From NCBI RefSeq assembly GCF_000723885.1, contig NZ_CCDG010000019.1, positions 46,206-110,205 on the forward strand: a stretch of 64,000 nucleotides of DNA, in the 5' to 3' direction. The notes beneath the pieces are model-generated. The model did no database searches. It was not told the DNA's origin and saw only the letters and a list, made by a program, of their open reading frames with translations. This document shows positions 18,182-26,115 of this stretch, piece by piece. The DNA comes from Paenibacillus camerounensis (GTDB lineage Bacteria; Bacillota; Bacilli; Paenibacillales; Paenibacillaceae). Position 1 is the stretch's first letter, and each line of letters opens with the position of its first letter. A program made the position numbers and the translations under genes.

Positions 18182-19252
18182 ATGAGGGTTCACAAAAGGA
18201 GCAGACAACTGCACGGATGGCTGGCAGCCCTAATGCTGGCATTGCTCGCACTGGCTCTGGCCGGCTGCGGAGACAGTAAGGAAACGGTGGATGGTGCAGC
18301 GGCTCCGCAGCAGGGGGATCTGACTCTTGTAATCGGAGCCTATAGCGTGGTCAAAGATGCAATGGGTGACATTTTGCCCCTTTTTGCTGCAGACTGGAAA
18401 GCCAAAACCGGGCAATCCATCGTCTTTCAGGAATCTTACGAAGCCTCGGGTACGCAGGCGAGAGCGATAGCCGGCGGATTTGAAGCGGATGTGACCCTGC
18501 TGGCGCTGGAAGGGGATATCGGGAAGCTGGTCAAAGCCGGGCTGGTTGCGGATACCTGGAAGGAGCATGGAGCAGACGGGATGATCACCCGATCAGTGGT
18601 GGCACTGGGGACCCGTGAAGGCAATCCGAAAGGGATTAAGGACTTCTCGGATCTGGCTAAGCCGGGCGTGAAGGTGCTGTATCCTAACCCTAAGACCTCC
18701 GGCGGAGCACAGTGGGATATTAACGCCATCTACGGGGCCGGACTGAAGATGTCTGAGGAGCAGACCGGAGTGAAGGACCCTGCGGCTGCAAAAGCTTTTC
18801 TGGAGCAGGTACACGCTAATGTGGAATCTCTGGATAAAAGCGGGCGGGCCTCAATGGCGGCCTTTGAATACGGCGTAGGAGATGTTATCGTTACGTATGA
18901 GAATGAGCTGCTGGCGCGGATCGCCAAAGGCGTGAAGTATGAAGTAATCATCCCTAAGGATACGATTCTGATTGAAAATCCGGCTGCCGTTGTGGACAAA
19001 TACGTGGATGAGCGGGGAACTCGTGAAGCCGCCGAGGCGCTGGTCAATTATCTGTCGACACCTGCTGCGCAGGAGGTCTTTGCCGAGTACGGCTTCCGTC
19101 CGGTGAACGAGCAGGTCTATGCAGCCAACGAGAGCCGTTACCCGATTCCCGCCGGGCTGTTCGGGATCGATTATCTCGGAGGCTGGACAGAGGTCAGGGA
19201 GACGCTGTATTCCAAGCGCGGAATCTGGTATCAGGTGCTGGCGGGGATTTAG
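18182..19252 (+). CDS. sbp: sulfate-binding lipoprotein (Sbp/CysP type)
   Basis: The extracellular substrate-binding subunit of the importer. I choose ATG 18182 (356 residues) because AAAGGA lies eleven bases upstream; an ATG at 18170 would fall inside that site. The signal peptide carries a lipobox, LALAGC, near residue 28, so the protein is lipid-anchored. The sulfate-binding family is recognisable by LTLVIGAYSVVKDAM, FQESYEASGTQARAI, YPNPKTSGGAQWD and GDVIVTYENE, which hold the anion with main-chain and serine/threonine contacts. Length fits the family (about 340). The terminator at 19296-19329 closes the operon. Confidence 0.93.
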   Translation: MRVHKRSRQLHGWLAALMLALLALALAGCGDSKETVDGAAAPQQGDLTLVIGAYSVVKDAMGDILPLFAADWKAKTGQSIVFQESYEASGTQARAIAGGFEADVTLLALEGDIGKLVKAGLVADTWKEHGADGMITRSVVALGTREGNPKGIKDFSDLAKPGVKVLYPNPKTSGGAQWDINAIYGAGLKMSEEQTGVKDPAAAKAFLEQVHANVESLDKSGRASMAAFEYGVGDVIVTYENELLARIAKGVKYEVIIPKDTILIENPAAVVDKYVDERGTREAAEALVNYLSTPAAQEVFAEYGFRPVNEQVYAANESRYPIPAGLFGIDYLGGWTEVRETLYSKRGIWYQVLAGI

Positions 19253-19295
19253 CGGCTGGACTGCCGCTCAGGGAGCAAGAATGAAGGTAAGCGTA

Positions 19296-19329
19296 GCCGT
19301 TCCTCCAGAGCTGGAGGGCGGCTTTTTTT
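19296..19329 (+). terminator. terminator of the sulfate operon
   Basis: GCCGTTCCTCC pairs with GGAGGGCGGC (one bulge) and is followed by seven T residues. Confidence 0.8.
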
Positions 19330-19447
19330 GATGCGGGAATGGGGAATGCCCGGGAAGCGGGATGAGATGAACTGTGATATGTAGTGTGATATGTACTATA
19401 ATGAGGGTTACTAATCTTAGCTGTTGGAACTGAAGGAGCGAGTGCAG

Positions 19448-20224
19448 ATGGATACGTTGGTGTTTTTGGGGACAGGTGACGCAATGGGCGTGCCCCGGGT
19501 GTACTGCAGCTGTGAGACCTGCATGGAGGCGAGAACAGGCAGGTTAAATGCCCGGCTGCGCTCATCCGTGCTTATAGATAACGGCAGTGATTTCTTTGCA
19601 ATTGACTGCGGCCCGGACTGGCGGCGGCAGATGGAGCTGCAGGGGCTGCGCAGCATGCGCAGGCTGTTGATTACCCATGCCCATTTTGACCATATCGGCG
19701 GGCTGCCGGAATGGGCGGACGCCTGCCGCTGGATGGGCTACAAAGGAGAGCTGTATGCTCCGGCCGAGGTAATCCCGATTATTCAGCGGCAGTACCCGTG
19801 GCTGGGCGGTCATATTGATATGATTCCCTGCGACGAGGGGATTGAGCTGGACGGCTGGCAGATCAGCACCTGGCGGGTGAACCACGGTAAGAACGGCTAC
19901 TCTTACGCGTACAAGCTGGAGAAGGCTGAGTATACATGGGTGTATTGCTCCGATTCCATCTCACTCGGACCGGAGGAGTACGCTCCTATGCACGGAGCCG
20001 ACCTGCTGGTGCTGGGGACCAGCTTCTATTATGAAGCGGCTGAGCTGTCCACCCGCTCCGTGTATGATATGACGGAAGCGGCAGAGCTGCTGAAGGCGGT
20101 TCAGCCGGCGCGGACAGTCTATACGCATATGTCGCATGATGTGGACATCCGCAAGGATTACATTTTGCCGGAGGGTGTTATTTTGGCGGTCACTGGGATG
20201 AGGCTTGCGCTGGAGCGGGTGTAG
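19448..20224 (+). CDS. MBL-fold metallo-hydrolase, PhnP-like
   Basis: A 258-residue beta-lactamase-fold hydrolase. I start at ATG 19448 because AAGGAG lies nine bases before it; the frame extends a little upstream without such a site. The metal-binding motif is HAHFDHIGG near residue 78, with further ligands suggested by VNHGKNG and YTHMSHDVD. The N-terminal FLGTGDAMGVPRVYCSCETC, with clustered cysteines, is typical of PhnP-like proteins, in which cysteines hold an extra structural zinc. PhnP cleaves cyclic phosphoribosyl phosphates from phosphonate breakdown, but no phosphonate genes are nearby, so the true substrate is open. It is followed immediately by the 51-bp repeat array. Confidence 0.82.
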   Translation: MDTLVFLGTGDAMGVPRVYCSCETCMEARTGRLNARLRSSVLIDNGSDFFAIDCGPDWRRQMELQGLRSMRRLLITHAHFDHIGGLPEWADACRWMGYKGELYAPAEVIPIIQRQYPWLGGHIDMIPCDEGIELDGWQISTWRVNHGKNGYSYAYKLEKAEYTWVYCSDSISLGPEEYAPMHGADLLVLGTSFYYEAAELSTRSVYDMTEAAELLKAVQPARTVYTHMSHDVDIRKDYILPEGVILAVTGMRLALERV

Positions 20225-20239
20225 AGTCGGGCTGAACGG

Positions 20240-20800
20240 TTAGGAGATGGAGGAAATGCCCTTGATTCCGGTGCAGATCGCGGAATAGGCGAAATGAAGG
20301 GCACAAATGCTTTTGATTCCGCCAAGGATGGCGGAATGAGCGAAATGAAGGGCACAAATGCTCTTGATTCCGGCGCAGACGGCGGAATGAGCGAAATGAA
20401 GGGCACAAATGCCCTTGATTCCGGCGCAAACGGCGGATTGAGCGAAATGAAGGGCAGAAATGCCCTTGATTCCGCCGCAGACGGCTAAATGAGGGAAATG
20501 AAGGGCACAAATACCCTTGATTCCGGCGCTAACGGCGGATTGAGCGAAATGAAGGGCAGAAATGCTCTTGATTCCGGCGCAGACGGCTAAATGAGGGAAA
20601 TGAAGGGCATAAATGCCCTTGATTCCGCCAAGGATGGCGGATTGAGCTAAATGAAGGGCACAAATGCCCTTAATTCCGGCGCAAACGGCTAAATGAGGGA
20701 AATGAAGGGCATAAATGCCCTTGATTCCGCCGCGGATGGCCGAATGGGCCAAATGAAAGGCAGAAGTGCCTTTGATTCCGGCACATAAGATTTATCACTT
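20240..20800 (+). repeat. array of eleven 51-bp units, each with two hairpins
   Basis: Eleven tandem units of exactly 51 bases run without spacers; units 1-9 (20291-20749) are close copies, while the first (20240-20290) and last (20750-20800) are degenerate. Each unit has a palindrome of the type AAGGGCATAAATGCCCTT and a second arm pair such as ATTCCGCC and GGCGGAAT. Variation is patterned: the second element alternates between GGCGGAATGAGC, GGCGGATTGAGC and GGCTAAATGAGG endings. Because 51 is divisible by three, frames stay open on both strands (a 17-residue period with ALHFAHS), but no ribosome site or start context supports translation. The array fills most of the 644-base gap between a PhnP-like gene and a GNAT gene. 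Confidence 0.95.
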
Positions 20801-20868
20801 CCAGAAAAAGGTTTTCCAAATATAATGCCGGAAAGGAGATTTGAATAGACAAATAGGAGGCTAACAAT

Positions 20869-21450
20869 ATGTCTGAACCGGTAATTCCAATTCTGCTTGA
20901 TATTCCTGAAAGTATAGAGTCGGAGCGCCTGCTGATCCGGGCAGCACAATGGGGCGACGGGGCGGAGATGAACGCGGCTATCATGGAGAGTCTGAAGGAG
21001 CTGCAGCCTTGGATGATTTTCGCCCAAAAGCCGCAGCCGCCTGAGGAAAGTGAAATTTTCGTACGGGAAGCGCGGATCAATTACTTGAAGCGCACTAACA
21101 TGCACATGGGCATCTATAACAAGACTGACGGAACGTTCGTGGGCTGCAGCGGGCTTCACCATATCAACTGGGATATCCGTTCTTTCGAAATGGGATACTG
21201 GATCAGAACCTCCTGCTCCGGAAAAGGGTATATGACAGAGGCCGTAAATGCAATCACGGATTTCGCCATCCACGAGCTTGAAGCTAACCGGATTGAAATC
21301 CGCTGCAGCGGACGCAATGCCAAAAGCGCTGACGTAGCAGAGCGTGCCGGTTATAAGCTGGATGGAATTCTGCGGCTCAGCATCCGCGGCTTTGACGGAG
21401 AGCTGCATGACAGCAAAGTGTATGCGAAGGTGCGCGGAGCGGAATTTTAG
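20869..21450 (+). CDS. RimJ/RimL-type GNAT acetyltransferase
   Basis: A 193-residue acetyltransferase of the RimJ/RimL group, which acetylates protein N-termini or small amines; the target is unknown. Visible features are the opening ESERLLIRAAQWGDGAEM, the core strand GTFVGCSGLHHINW, MGYWIRTSCSGKGYMTEA with the acetyl-CoA loop (a Q/R-x-x-G-x-G/A variant), and NAKSADVAERAGYKLDG, the typical N-x-x-S-x-x-x-x-x-x-G end. AGGAGG precedes the ATG, which lies 68 bases after the repeat array. TATAAT at 20820-20825 may be its -10 element. A large terminator follows. Confidence 0.85.
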   Translation: MSEPVIPILLDIPESIESERLLIRAAQWGDGAEMNAAIMESLKELQPWMIFAQKPQPPEESEIFVREARINYLKRTNMHMGIYNKTDGTFVGCSGLHHINWDIRSFEMGYWIRTSCSGKGYMTEAVNAITDFAIHELEANRIEIRCSGRNAKSADVAERAGYKLDGILRLSIRGFDGELHDSKVYAKVRGAEF

Positions 21451-21524
21451 GCTGAAGCGGACGCCCGAGACGGCGTGGGATTTGCGTGTACCCGGATCGG
21501 CCTTATGAGAGTATGACATAACAA

Positions 21525-21578
21525 AAGAAGGGTGCGCTGCGCCGGTTGATTGGAAAACCGGCGGCAGCGCACCCTTTT
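21525..21578. terminator. bidirectional terminator between GNAT and Cof genes
   Basis: GGGTGCGCTGC and GCAGCGCACCC, extended by CCGGTT/AACCGG, form a long stem flanked by A-rich and T-rich sequence, so it can work on both strands. Confidence 0.8.
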
Positions 21579-21594
21579 GCTGTACATATATAAA

Positions 21595-22401
21595 CTATTC
21601 TACTGTCTTCAAAATAAACTTGTCGATCGCATACTTCACGCCGTCTTCATTGTTGCTGAGGGTGACGAAATCGGCAATTTCCTTGAGCGCAGGAATGGCA
21701 TTGGCCATAGCCACACCAAGACCGGCTGCCTCCAGCATCTCATGGTCATTCCAGGAATCGCCGACAGCAATCGTTTCGGACAGCTCGCAGCCAAAGTGGC
21801 CTGCCAGGAATTCAAGCGCGATGCCCTTGGTGCCTTCACTGTGCATGATTTCGAGGAAGTGCGGCTTGGATTTGGTAATGTGAACAGAATCGCCCAGCAG
21901 CTCACGCAGGACCGGGGACAGCTCGTCCAGGTAGGCCGGGTCGTCGATGATCAGCATTTTTGGGGTCTTCTGCGGAACAAGCTTGTTCTCCCAGTCTGGT
22001 TCAATGAAGTATTGGGTGCGGTTCAGCTGGGAATATTCAATCAGCTTCTGGTTCTCCTCGCGTGCATACAGCTTGTCGTCGATATAAGTCTGCAGGTGCA
22101 GATCATGCTCCACACAATACTGGAAAAGCTTGCGCACTGCGTCCTGCGGTACATAACGCTCGTAGAGCACTTTTTCGTCCATCAGGTTCTTAACCAAAGC
22201 GCCCTGATAAGTAATAATCGGCACATTAAGGCCGGTCTGGCGGGCAATAGCCTGGGCAGAAGCATAAGCGCGGCCGGTTGCCAGTGTAACTACAACGCCT
22301 GCAGCAACAGCCTGTTCGAGCGCGGTCTGTGTAGCAGGGGTTACTTCCTTGTCATCATTAATCAGTGTGTCATCGATGTCGATAGCAATCAGTTTGTACA
22401 T
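21595..22401 (-). CDS. Cof-type HAD-IIB phosphatase
   Basis: A 268-residue haloacid-dehalogenase superfamily phosphatase of the Cof/YidA type; relatives dephosphorylate sugar phosphates, FMN or PLP. Motif I is IAIDIDDTLIND with the nucleophile Asp near residue 8, motif II is VTLATGRAYAS near 38, the large C2B cap spans residues about 85-190, motif III is the lysine in EGTKGIAL, and motif IV is AVGDSWNDHEMLEAAG. The protein is cytoplasmic and full length. GGAGAG precedes the ATG. It is a single gene behind a strong shared terminator. Confidence 0.9.
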   Translation of the reverse strand: MYKLIAIDIDDTLINDDKEVTPATQTALEQAVAAGVVVTLATGRAYASAQAIARQTGLNVPIITYQGALVKNLMDEKVLYERYVPQDAVRKLFQYCVEHDLHLQTYIDDKLYAREENQKLIEYSQLNRTQYFIEPDWENKLVPQKTPKMLIIDDPAYLDELSPVLRELLGDSVHITKSKPHFLEIMHSEGTKGIALEFLAGHFGCELSETIAVGDSWNDHEMLEAAGLGVAMANAIPALKEIADFVTLSNNEDGVKYAIDKFILKTVE

Positions 22402-22498
22402 TCGGGTTCTCTCCTAAAAGTTATTGTTCTAGTATAAATGAAATGATCCGTCTGATGAAGCTAAAGGAACGGCATCCTCTTCTGAGCGTCCGTCCTTG

Positions 22499-22799
22499 TC
22501 AGGCGCAGGACTGCTCGGCAGTAAGCATCGCTGCAAGGATGAGCAGGCAGCCAAGCCCGGCGGAAAGCCCGGGCTTCTCACCGCCAAAGACAAGTCCGGT
22601 AAAAGCGGCGAACACCGGCTCCATCGCGTAGATAATGGCCACCCGGGACGGTGTGGTGTATTTCTGGCAGGCGGTCTGAATCCAGAACGCAAATGCGCTG
22701 GTCGGCCCGATGGAGATCAGCAGCGCCCAGAGCACATCGGGCTCCCTGAGCAGCCCGACAACAGCAAGCTGCAGCGATTCGCGGGCGGCTCCAAGTCGT
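22499..22799 (-). pseudogene. remnant of an EamA/DMT-family transporter (C-terminal third only)
   Basis: About 100 codons on the minus strand match the end of an EamA-type drug/metabolite exporter: ESLQLAVVGLL, then LWALLISIGPTSAFAFWIQT, the characteristic AIIYAMEPVFAA and LGCLLILAAMLTAE. A complete protein would have about 300 residues and ten membrane helices; here only the last three or four remain. The frame is closed upstream by a TGA near 22800, and no ribosome site stands before the available GTG (22735). The rest of the gene is not found in the adjacent sequence, so this is a deletion remnant. Confidence 0.75.
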
Positions 22800-23019
22800 C
22801 ATCCTTTCATGAAATACAGAAAACGTATTAAGTTGTCCAAATTGTATCCTAAAACACAGGGGAGGACAAGCCAAAACTAAAAGGAAGCCCGGCGGCTAAA
22901 GGGTTTTGAAGTGAATATTACAGCCGCAGGCTAGACAAAAAAACGCTCTCTTAGTATACTTTGGTAACCGCACATTTGTTCTTATTTTTTTGACAGCTTA
23001 GAAAGGGGCGGTTTCAAAG

Positions 23020-23736
23020 ATGATGGGCAAATCCCATTTTATTATCAGCACCGGGATTACGCTCTCTGTGATGAATCTGCTCGGCTATGAGATCACAGTT
23101 CCGGCGGCTGCTGTGGCGGCGGTCAGCTCCCTGCTGCCCGATATTGATGAGCCGAACTCGCTGCTGGTACGCAGTGCTGTACCGGAATCGGCGTTGAGGC
23201 TGCTGCAGGTGGCGTTGATCGGCGCGGCGATTTATCTTTATTTTGCCGGCATCGCTGAACCGCCATGGCATATCGTGCTGGCACTGCTCGTGGGCAGTGT
23301 ATCGTTCCTTCCGGGCAGAAGGCTGCGGCAGCTGGTTATGCTGCTGATCGCCCTCGCGCTGTTTGCATTCGCTGACGATTATGATCCTTGGAACTATATC
23401 GCGGCCTGCATCCTTGTTGTAGCTTCCGTTGTACCGCACCGGGGGATCACGCATACGTTATATGCGGTTGCAGGCTGGGGCGCGCTGCTCTATTTTGTCT
23501 CTCTCGGCATGAATGACGGCGGCAGCCTGTGGATTGCCGGCGGCCTGTCGTATGCGCTGCATCTGCTGGCCGACTCGCTGACCCAGCGGGGGATTACCCC
23601 GCTGCCGCCGCTGCCCTTCAAGCTGCGCCTGAAGCTAATGAGCACCGGGACGAAAAAGGGCAGTAAGGTTGAGAAGGTGTGTATTGTACTTACGCTGCTG
23701 CTCGTCGCGTATGTATTCGTGATAACTCCCGTTTGA
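23020..23736 (+). CDS. YdjM/YbcI-family membrane-bound metal-dependent hydrolase
   Basis: A 238-residue integral membrane protein of the DUF457/YdjM family. The N-terminus shows MMGKSHFIISTG, the conserved histidine region, followed by SSLLPDIDEPNS with the paired aspartates, VVPHRGITHTL with two further histidines, and SYALHLLADSLTQRGITPL with the last H and D; these would form a metal site facing the membrane. Five or six hydrophobic stretches lie between them. The biochemical role of the family is poorly known; in E. coli ydjM is under LexA control, but no SOS box is evident here. GAAAGGGG precedes the ATG, and a terminator follows. Confidence 0.82.
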   Translation: MMGKSHFIISTGITLSVMNLLGYEITVPAAAVAAVSSLLPDIDEPNSLLVRSAVPESALRLLQVALIGAAIYLYFAGIAEPPWHIVLALLVGSVSFLPGRRLRQLVMLLIALALFAFADDYDPWNYIAACILVVASVVPHRGITHTLYAVAGWGALLYFVSLGMNDGGSLWIAGGLSYALHLLADSLTQRGITPLPPLPFKLRLKLMSTGTKKGSKVEKVCIVLTLLLVAYVFVITPV

Positions 23737-23766
23737 TGGGAAAGACCCGGTAAGGCAAGGCCTAAA

Positions 23767-23802
23767 AAGGTTCTCCGCTGTGTGAAGCGGGAGCCTTTTT
23801 TG
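23767..23802 (+). terminator. terminator after the YdjM-like gene
   Basis: AGGTTCTCCGCT pairs with AGCGGGAGCCT (one bulge, two G-U pairs) and is followed by TTTTTT. Confidence 0.75.
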
Positions 23803-23934
23803 TCGTTTAGACAGGCTAGGTTGGTGAAGAAGCGGTTCATCCGGACAATGAGCGGTAGCTCACTGCCTCTGCGCAAAAGCTCTGATACATTGGTTGTATC
23901 ACTATTTTGAAATAAATGGAATAAGAGGTGCTGC

Positions 23935-24885
23935 ATGGAGAATGAGGCGGTTCTGGCGGAGACGGGTCTGAGCAAGCAGTACGGGACGGTGTCTGCCGTA
24001 GACAACATAAGCTTCACAGTGCACAAAGGGGAAGTATTCGGCCTGCTGGGGCCCAACGGAGCCGGTAAAACGACCACGATTAGGATGCTGTGCGGGCTGC
24101 TAAAAGCGGACTCAGGCTGGATTCATATCAATGGCATGCCAATGACCTCCGGCAGCTATGACCGGATTAAGCCGATGATCGGATTATGTCCGCAGGAGAT
24201 TGTCATCTGGGAGCTGCTGACCTGCCAGGAGCAGCTGCGTTTCGCAGGTATCGCTTACGGACTCTCTTCCAGGGCAGCGGGCAACCGGGCAGACCATCTG
24301 CTGCATGCACTGGGCCTCTGGGACAAAAGAAATAAGCTGGCCCGGACACTCTCTGGAGGGATGCAGCGGAGACTGAATATCGCGCTGGCGCTTGTCCACG
24401 ATCCGCAGCTGATCATTCTGGATGAGCCGCAGGCGGGACTGGGCCCGCAGAGCAGAATTCTGGTGCGTGACTTCATCAGAGGACTGGCCCGGGATAAGAC
24501 GGTAATCCTTACTACATATGACATGGACGAAGCTGACAGACTGTCGGACAGGGTAGCCATTATGGATCACGGAAAAATACTGCTGCTGGACACCCCTGCC
24601 AGGCTTAAGGCCAAGGCGGGTACGGGAGAGATTGTGCAGCTCAGGGTGACCGGAATCAGCAGGGAGCAGGCTGAGAAGGTTCTGCAGACGATGCCGCCGG
24701 AATGCACAGAAAGAACCTACACTGATGGGCTGTTTCTGCTTGGCGGAGGTAACGTACTTGAGTGGATTGGACAGGTGCAGAAGCGGCTAAGGGCTCACCA
24801 TATTCAGACTCTGGATATGACGATCCGCAAACGGACGCTTGAGGATGCATTCATTGCACTGACCGGAAGGGAGCTGCGGGAATGA
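23935..24885 (+). CDS. ABC-2 type exporter ATP-binding protein with altered D- and H-loops
   Basis: A 316-residue ATPase that would power the permease encoded next. Walker A (GPNGAGKTT), the Q-loop glutamine (LCPQE), the signature LSGGMQRRL and Walker B with the catalytic Glu (LIILDEP) are intact. Two usually invariant positions differ: the D-loop reads AGLGP instead of AGLDP, and the switch region reads LTTYDMDEAD, with tyrosine in place of the histidine. The codons (GGC and TAT) are unambiguous. Such changes often mark slow or regulatory ATPases, or decay. AGAGGTG precedes the ATG, and translation is coupled to the permease by an ATGA overlap. The exported substrate is unknown. Confidence 0.85.
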   Translation: MENEAVLAETGLSKQYGTVSAVDNISFTVHKGEVFGLLGPNGAGKTTTIRMLCGLLKADSGWIHINGMPMTSGSYDRIKPMIGLCPQEIVIWELLTCQEQLRFAGIAYGLSSRAAGNRADHLLHALGLWDKRNKLARTLSGGMQRRLNIALALVHDPQLIILDEPQAGLGPQSRILVRDFIRGLARDKTVILTTYDMDEADRLSDRVAIMDHGKILLLDTPARLKAKAGTGEIVQLRVTGISREQAEKVLQTMPPECTERTYTDGLFLLGGGNVLEWIGQVQKRLRAHHIQTLDMTIRKRTLEDAFIALTGRELRE

Positions 24886-26027
24886 AGCTTATAGCAGCAG
24901 TTAACAAGTCCGTCAGGGAGAGTATCAGAGACTGGAAAATGCTCGCTATGGTGTTGCTGTTCTCGCCGTTTTTTCTGCTGCTGATGTCCTTTTTTTACGG
25001 AGGAGAGGCGGTTACCTATAAGCTGGGCGTTCTGAATCTGGATGCGGGGCGTGCGTCGGCTCAGCTTATCAGCAGTCTGGAGCAGATGGAGGGGCAGGCG
25101 GGCGGGTCTCCGGTATTTAATATAAGAGGCTTTCCCAATCGAGATGAGCTGCAGGCTAAGGTGAAGCAAAAGGAGATCGATATCGGCCTGGTCATTCCCG
25201 AGGACTATTCAGCGGCACTCGCGTCCGCAGCCAAAGGGGACAATATCAGCGCGGCGCAGGTAAGCTTTTACGGGAGTATGGGGAATGTGAGGTATCCTGT
25301 GGCAGCAGTCTGGGCGGCCGAGCAGGTGAACAGGCAGGGAATGAGCGCAGCAGAGATCACGCTTCCGGCTGTTATACAGGAAACCTTTGTTGAGAAAAAG
25401 CAGCCCCTAAACGAATTTGAAAGCTACGTCCCGGGGCTGATCTCTCTTGCTGTACTAATGGTTCTGTTCACAGCCTCGGCCTCCATTGTGAAAGAAAATG
25501 ACAATAAAACACTGCTAAGGCTTAAGCTCAGCCGGCTTGGCGCTTTTAATTTTCTGGGCGGAATCTGTATTACCCAGGCGGCAGTTGCCTCCGGTGCGGT
25601 TGTTCTGTCATACTGGACGGCCCTTGGATTAGGTTATGAACCGGAAGGGCATTTTGGCGTTATTCTGGCTGTTGGAGTACTGTCGAGTATCGCTATGGTT
25701 GCAGTGAGCCTGATTGTGGCCAGCTTTTTGAACACGGTATTTGATGTGCTGACGGTTGGCTGCTTTCCGTTTTTTATACTGATGTTTTTTTCGGGCAGCA
25801 TGTTTCCCCTTCCGGAGCTGAATCTCATTACTGTACACGGGCGCGCTTTTAGCATAACAGATCTGCTGCCGCTTACGCATACTGCCAGTGCCTTTAATCA
25901 AATTCTGAATGATGGTGCGGGTCTGGCGGAAGTGGGATGGGGGCTTATTATGATCACACTGCTTACTATGGTTTATTTTGCGGCAGGACTCCTGCTGTAC
26001 CGGAAACGCAGACTAGCCAAGGAATAG
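24882..26027 (+). CDS. ABC-2 family transporter permease
   Basis: A 381-residue permease with the usual ABC-2 exporter plan: one N-terminal helix (MLAMVLLFSPFFLLLMSFFY), a large extracellular domain of about 170 residues, then five helices from about residue 185 (FESYVPGLISLAVLMVLFTA to LLTMVYFAAGLLLY). The conserved late segment FPLPELNLITVHGRAFSITDLLPLTHT (from FPLPELNL) fits the family. It overlaps the ATPase gene by four bases and is followed by a bidirectional terminator. Substrates of such pairs include drugs, lipids and peptides; nothing in the context narrows this down. Confidence 0.87.
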   Translation: MKLIAAVNKSVRESIRDWKMLAMVLLFSPFFLLLMSFFYGGEAVTYKLGVLNLDAGRASAQLISSLEQMEGQAGGSPVFNIRGFPNRDELQAKVKQKEIDIGLVIPEDYSAALASAAKGDNISAAQVSFYGSMGNVRYPVAAVWAAEQVNRQGMSAAEITLPAVIQETFVEKKQPLNEFESYVPGLISLAVLMVLFTASASIVKENDNKTLLRLKLSRLGAFNFLGGICITQAAVASGAVVLSYWTALGLGYEPEGHFGVILAVGVLSSIAMVAVSLIVASFLNTVFDVLTVGCFPFFILMFFSGSMFPLPELNLITVHGRAFSITDLLPLTHTASAFNQILNDGAGLAEVGWGLIMITLLTMVYFAAGLLLYRKRRLAKE

Positions 26028-26040
26028 GCGGATTGTATTA

Positions 26041-26083
26041 AAAAACCAGCCGACCCCGGATGCCCGGAATTGGCTGGTTTTAT
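26041..26083. terminator. bidirectional terminator between the ABC exporter and lplJ
   Basis: AAAAAACCAGCC and GGCTGGTTTTA pair around a CCGG-containing loop; the flanking A and T runs serve both converging units. Confidence 0.8.
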
Positions 26084-26115
26084 TGTATCAGCGAATAAAA
26101 GATAGGCCCGATCGG

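Noticed and set aside
20240..20752. A 170-codon minus-strand frame of 17-residue repeats across the 51-bp array
   Set aside because: The unit length is divisible by three, which keeps frames open on both strands; there is no ribosome site, and the palindromes explain the conservation better.
21550..22437. A 295-codon plus-strand frame opposite the Cof phosphatase
   Set aside because: Antisense to a gene with all four HAD motifs; no ribosome site and no family pattern.
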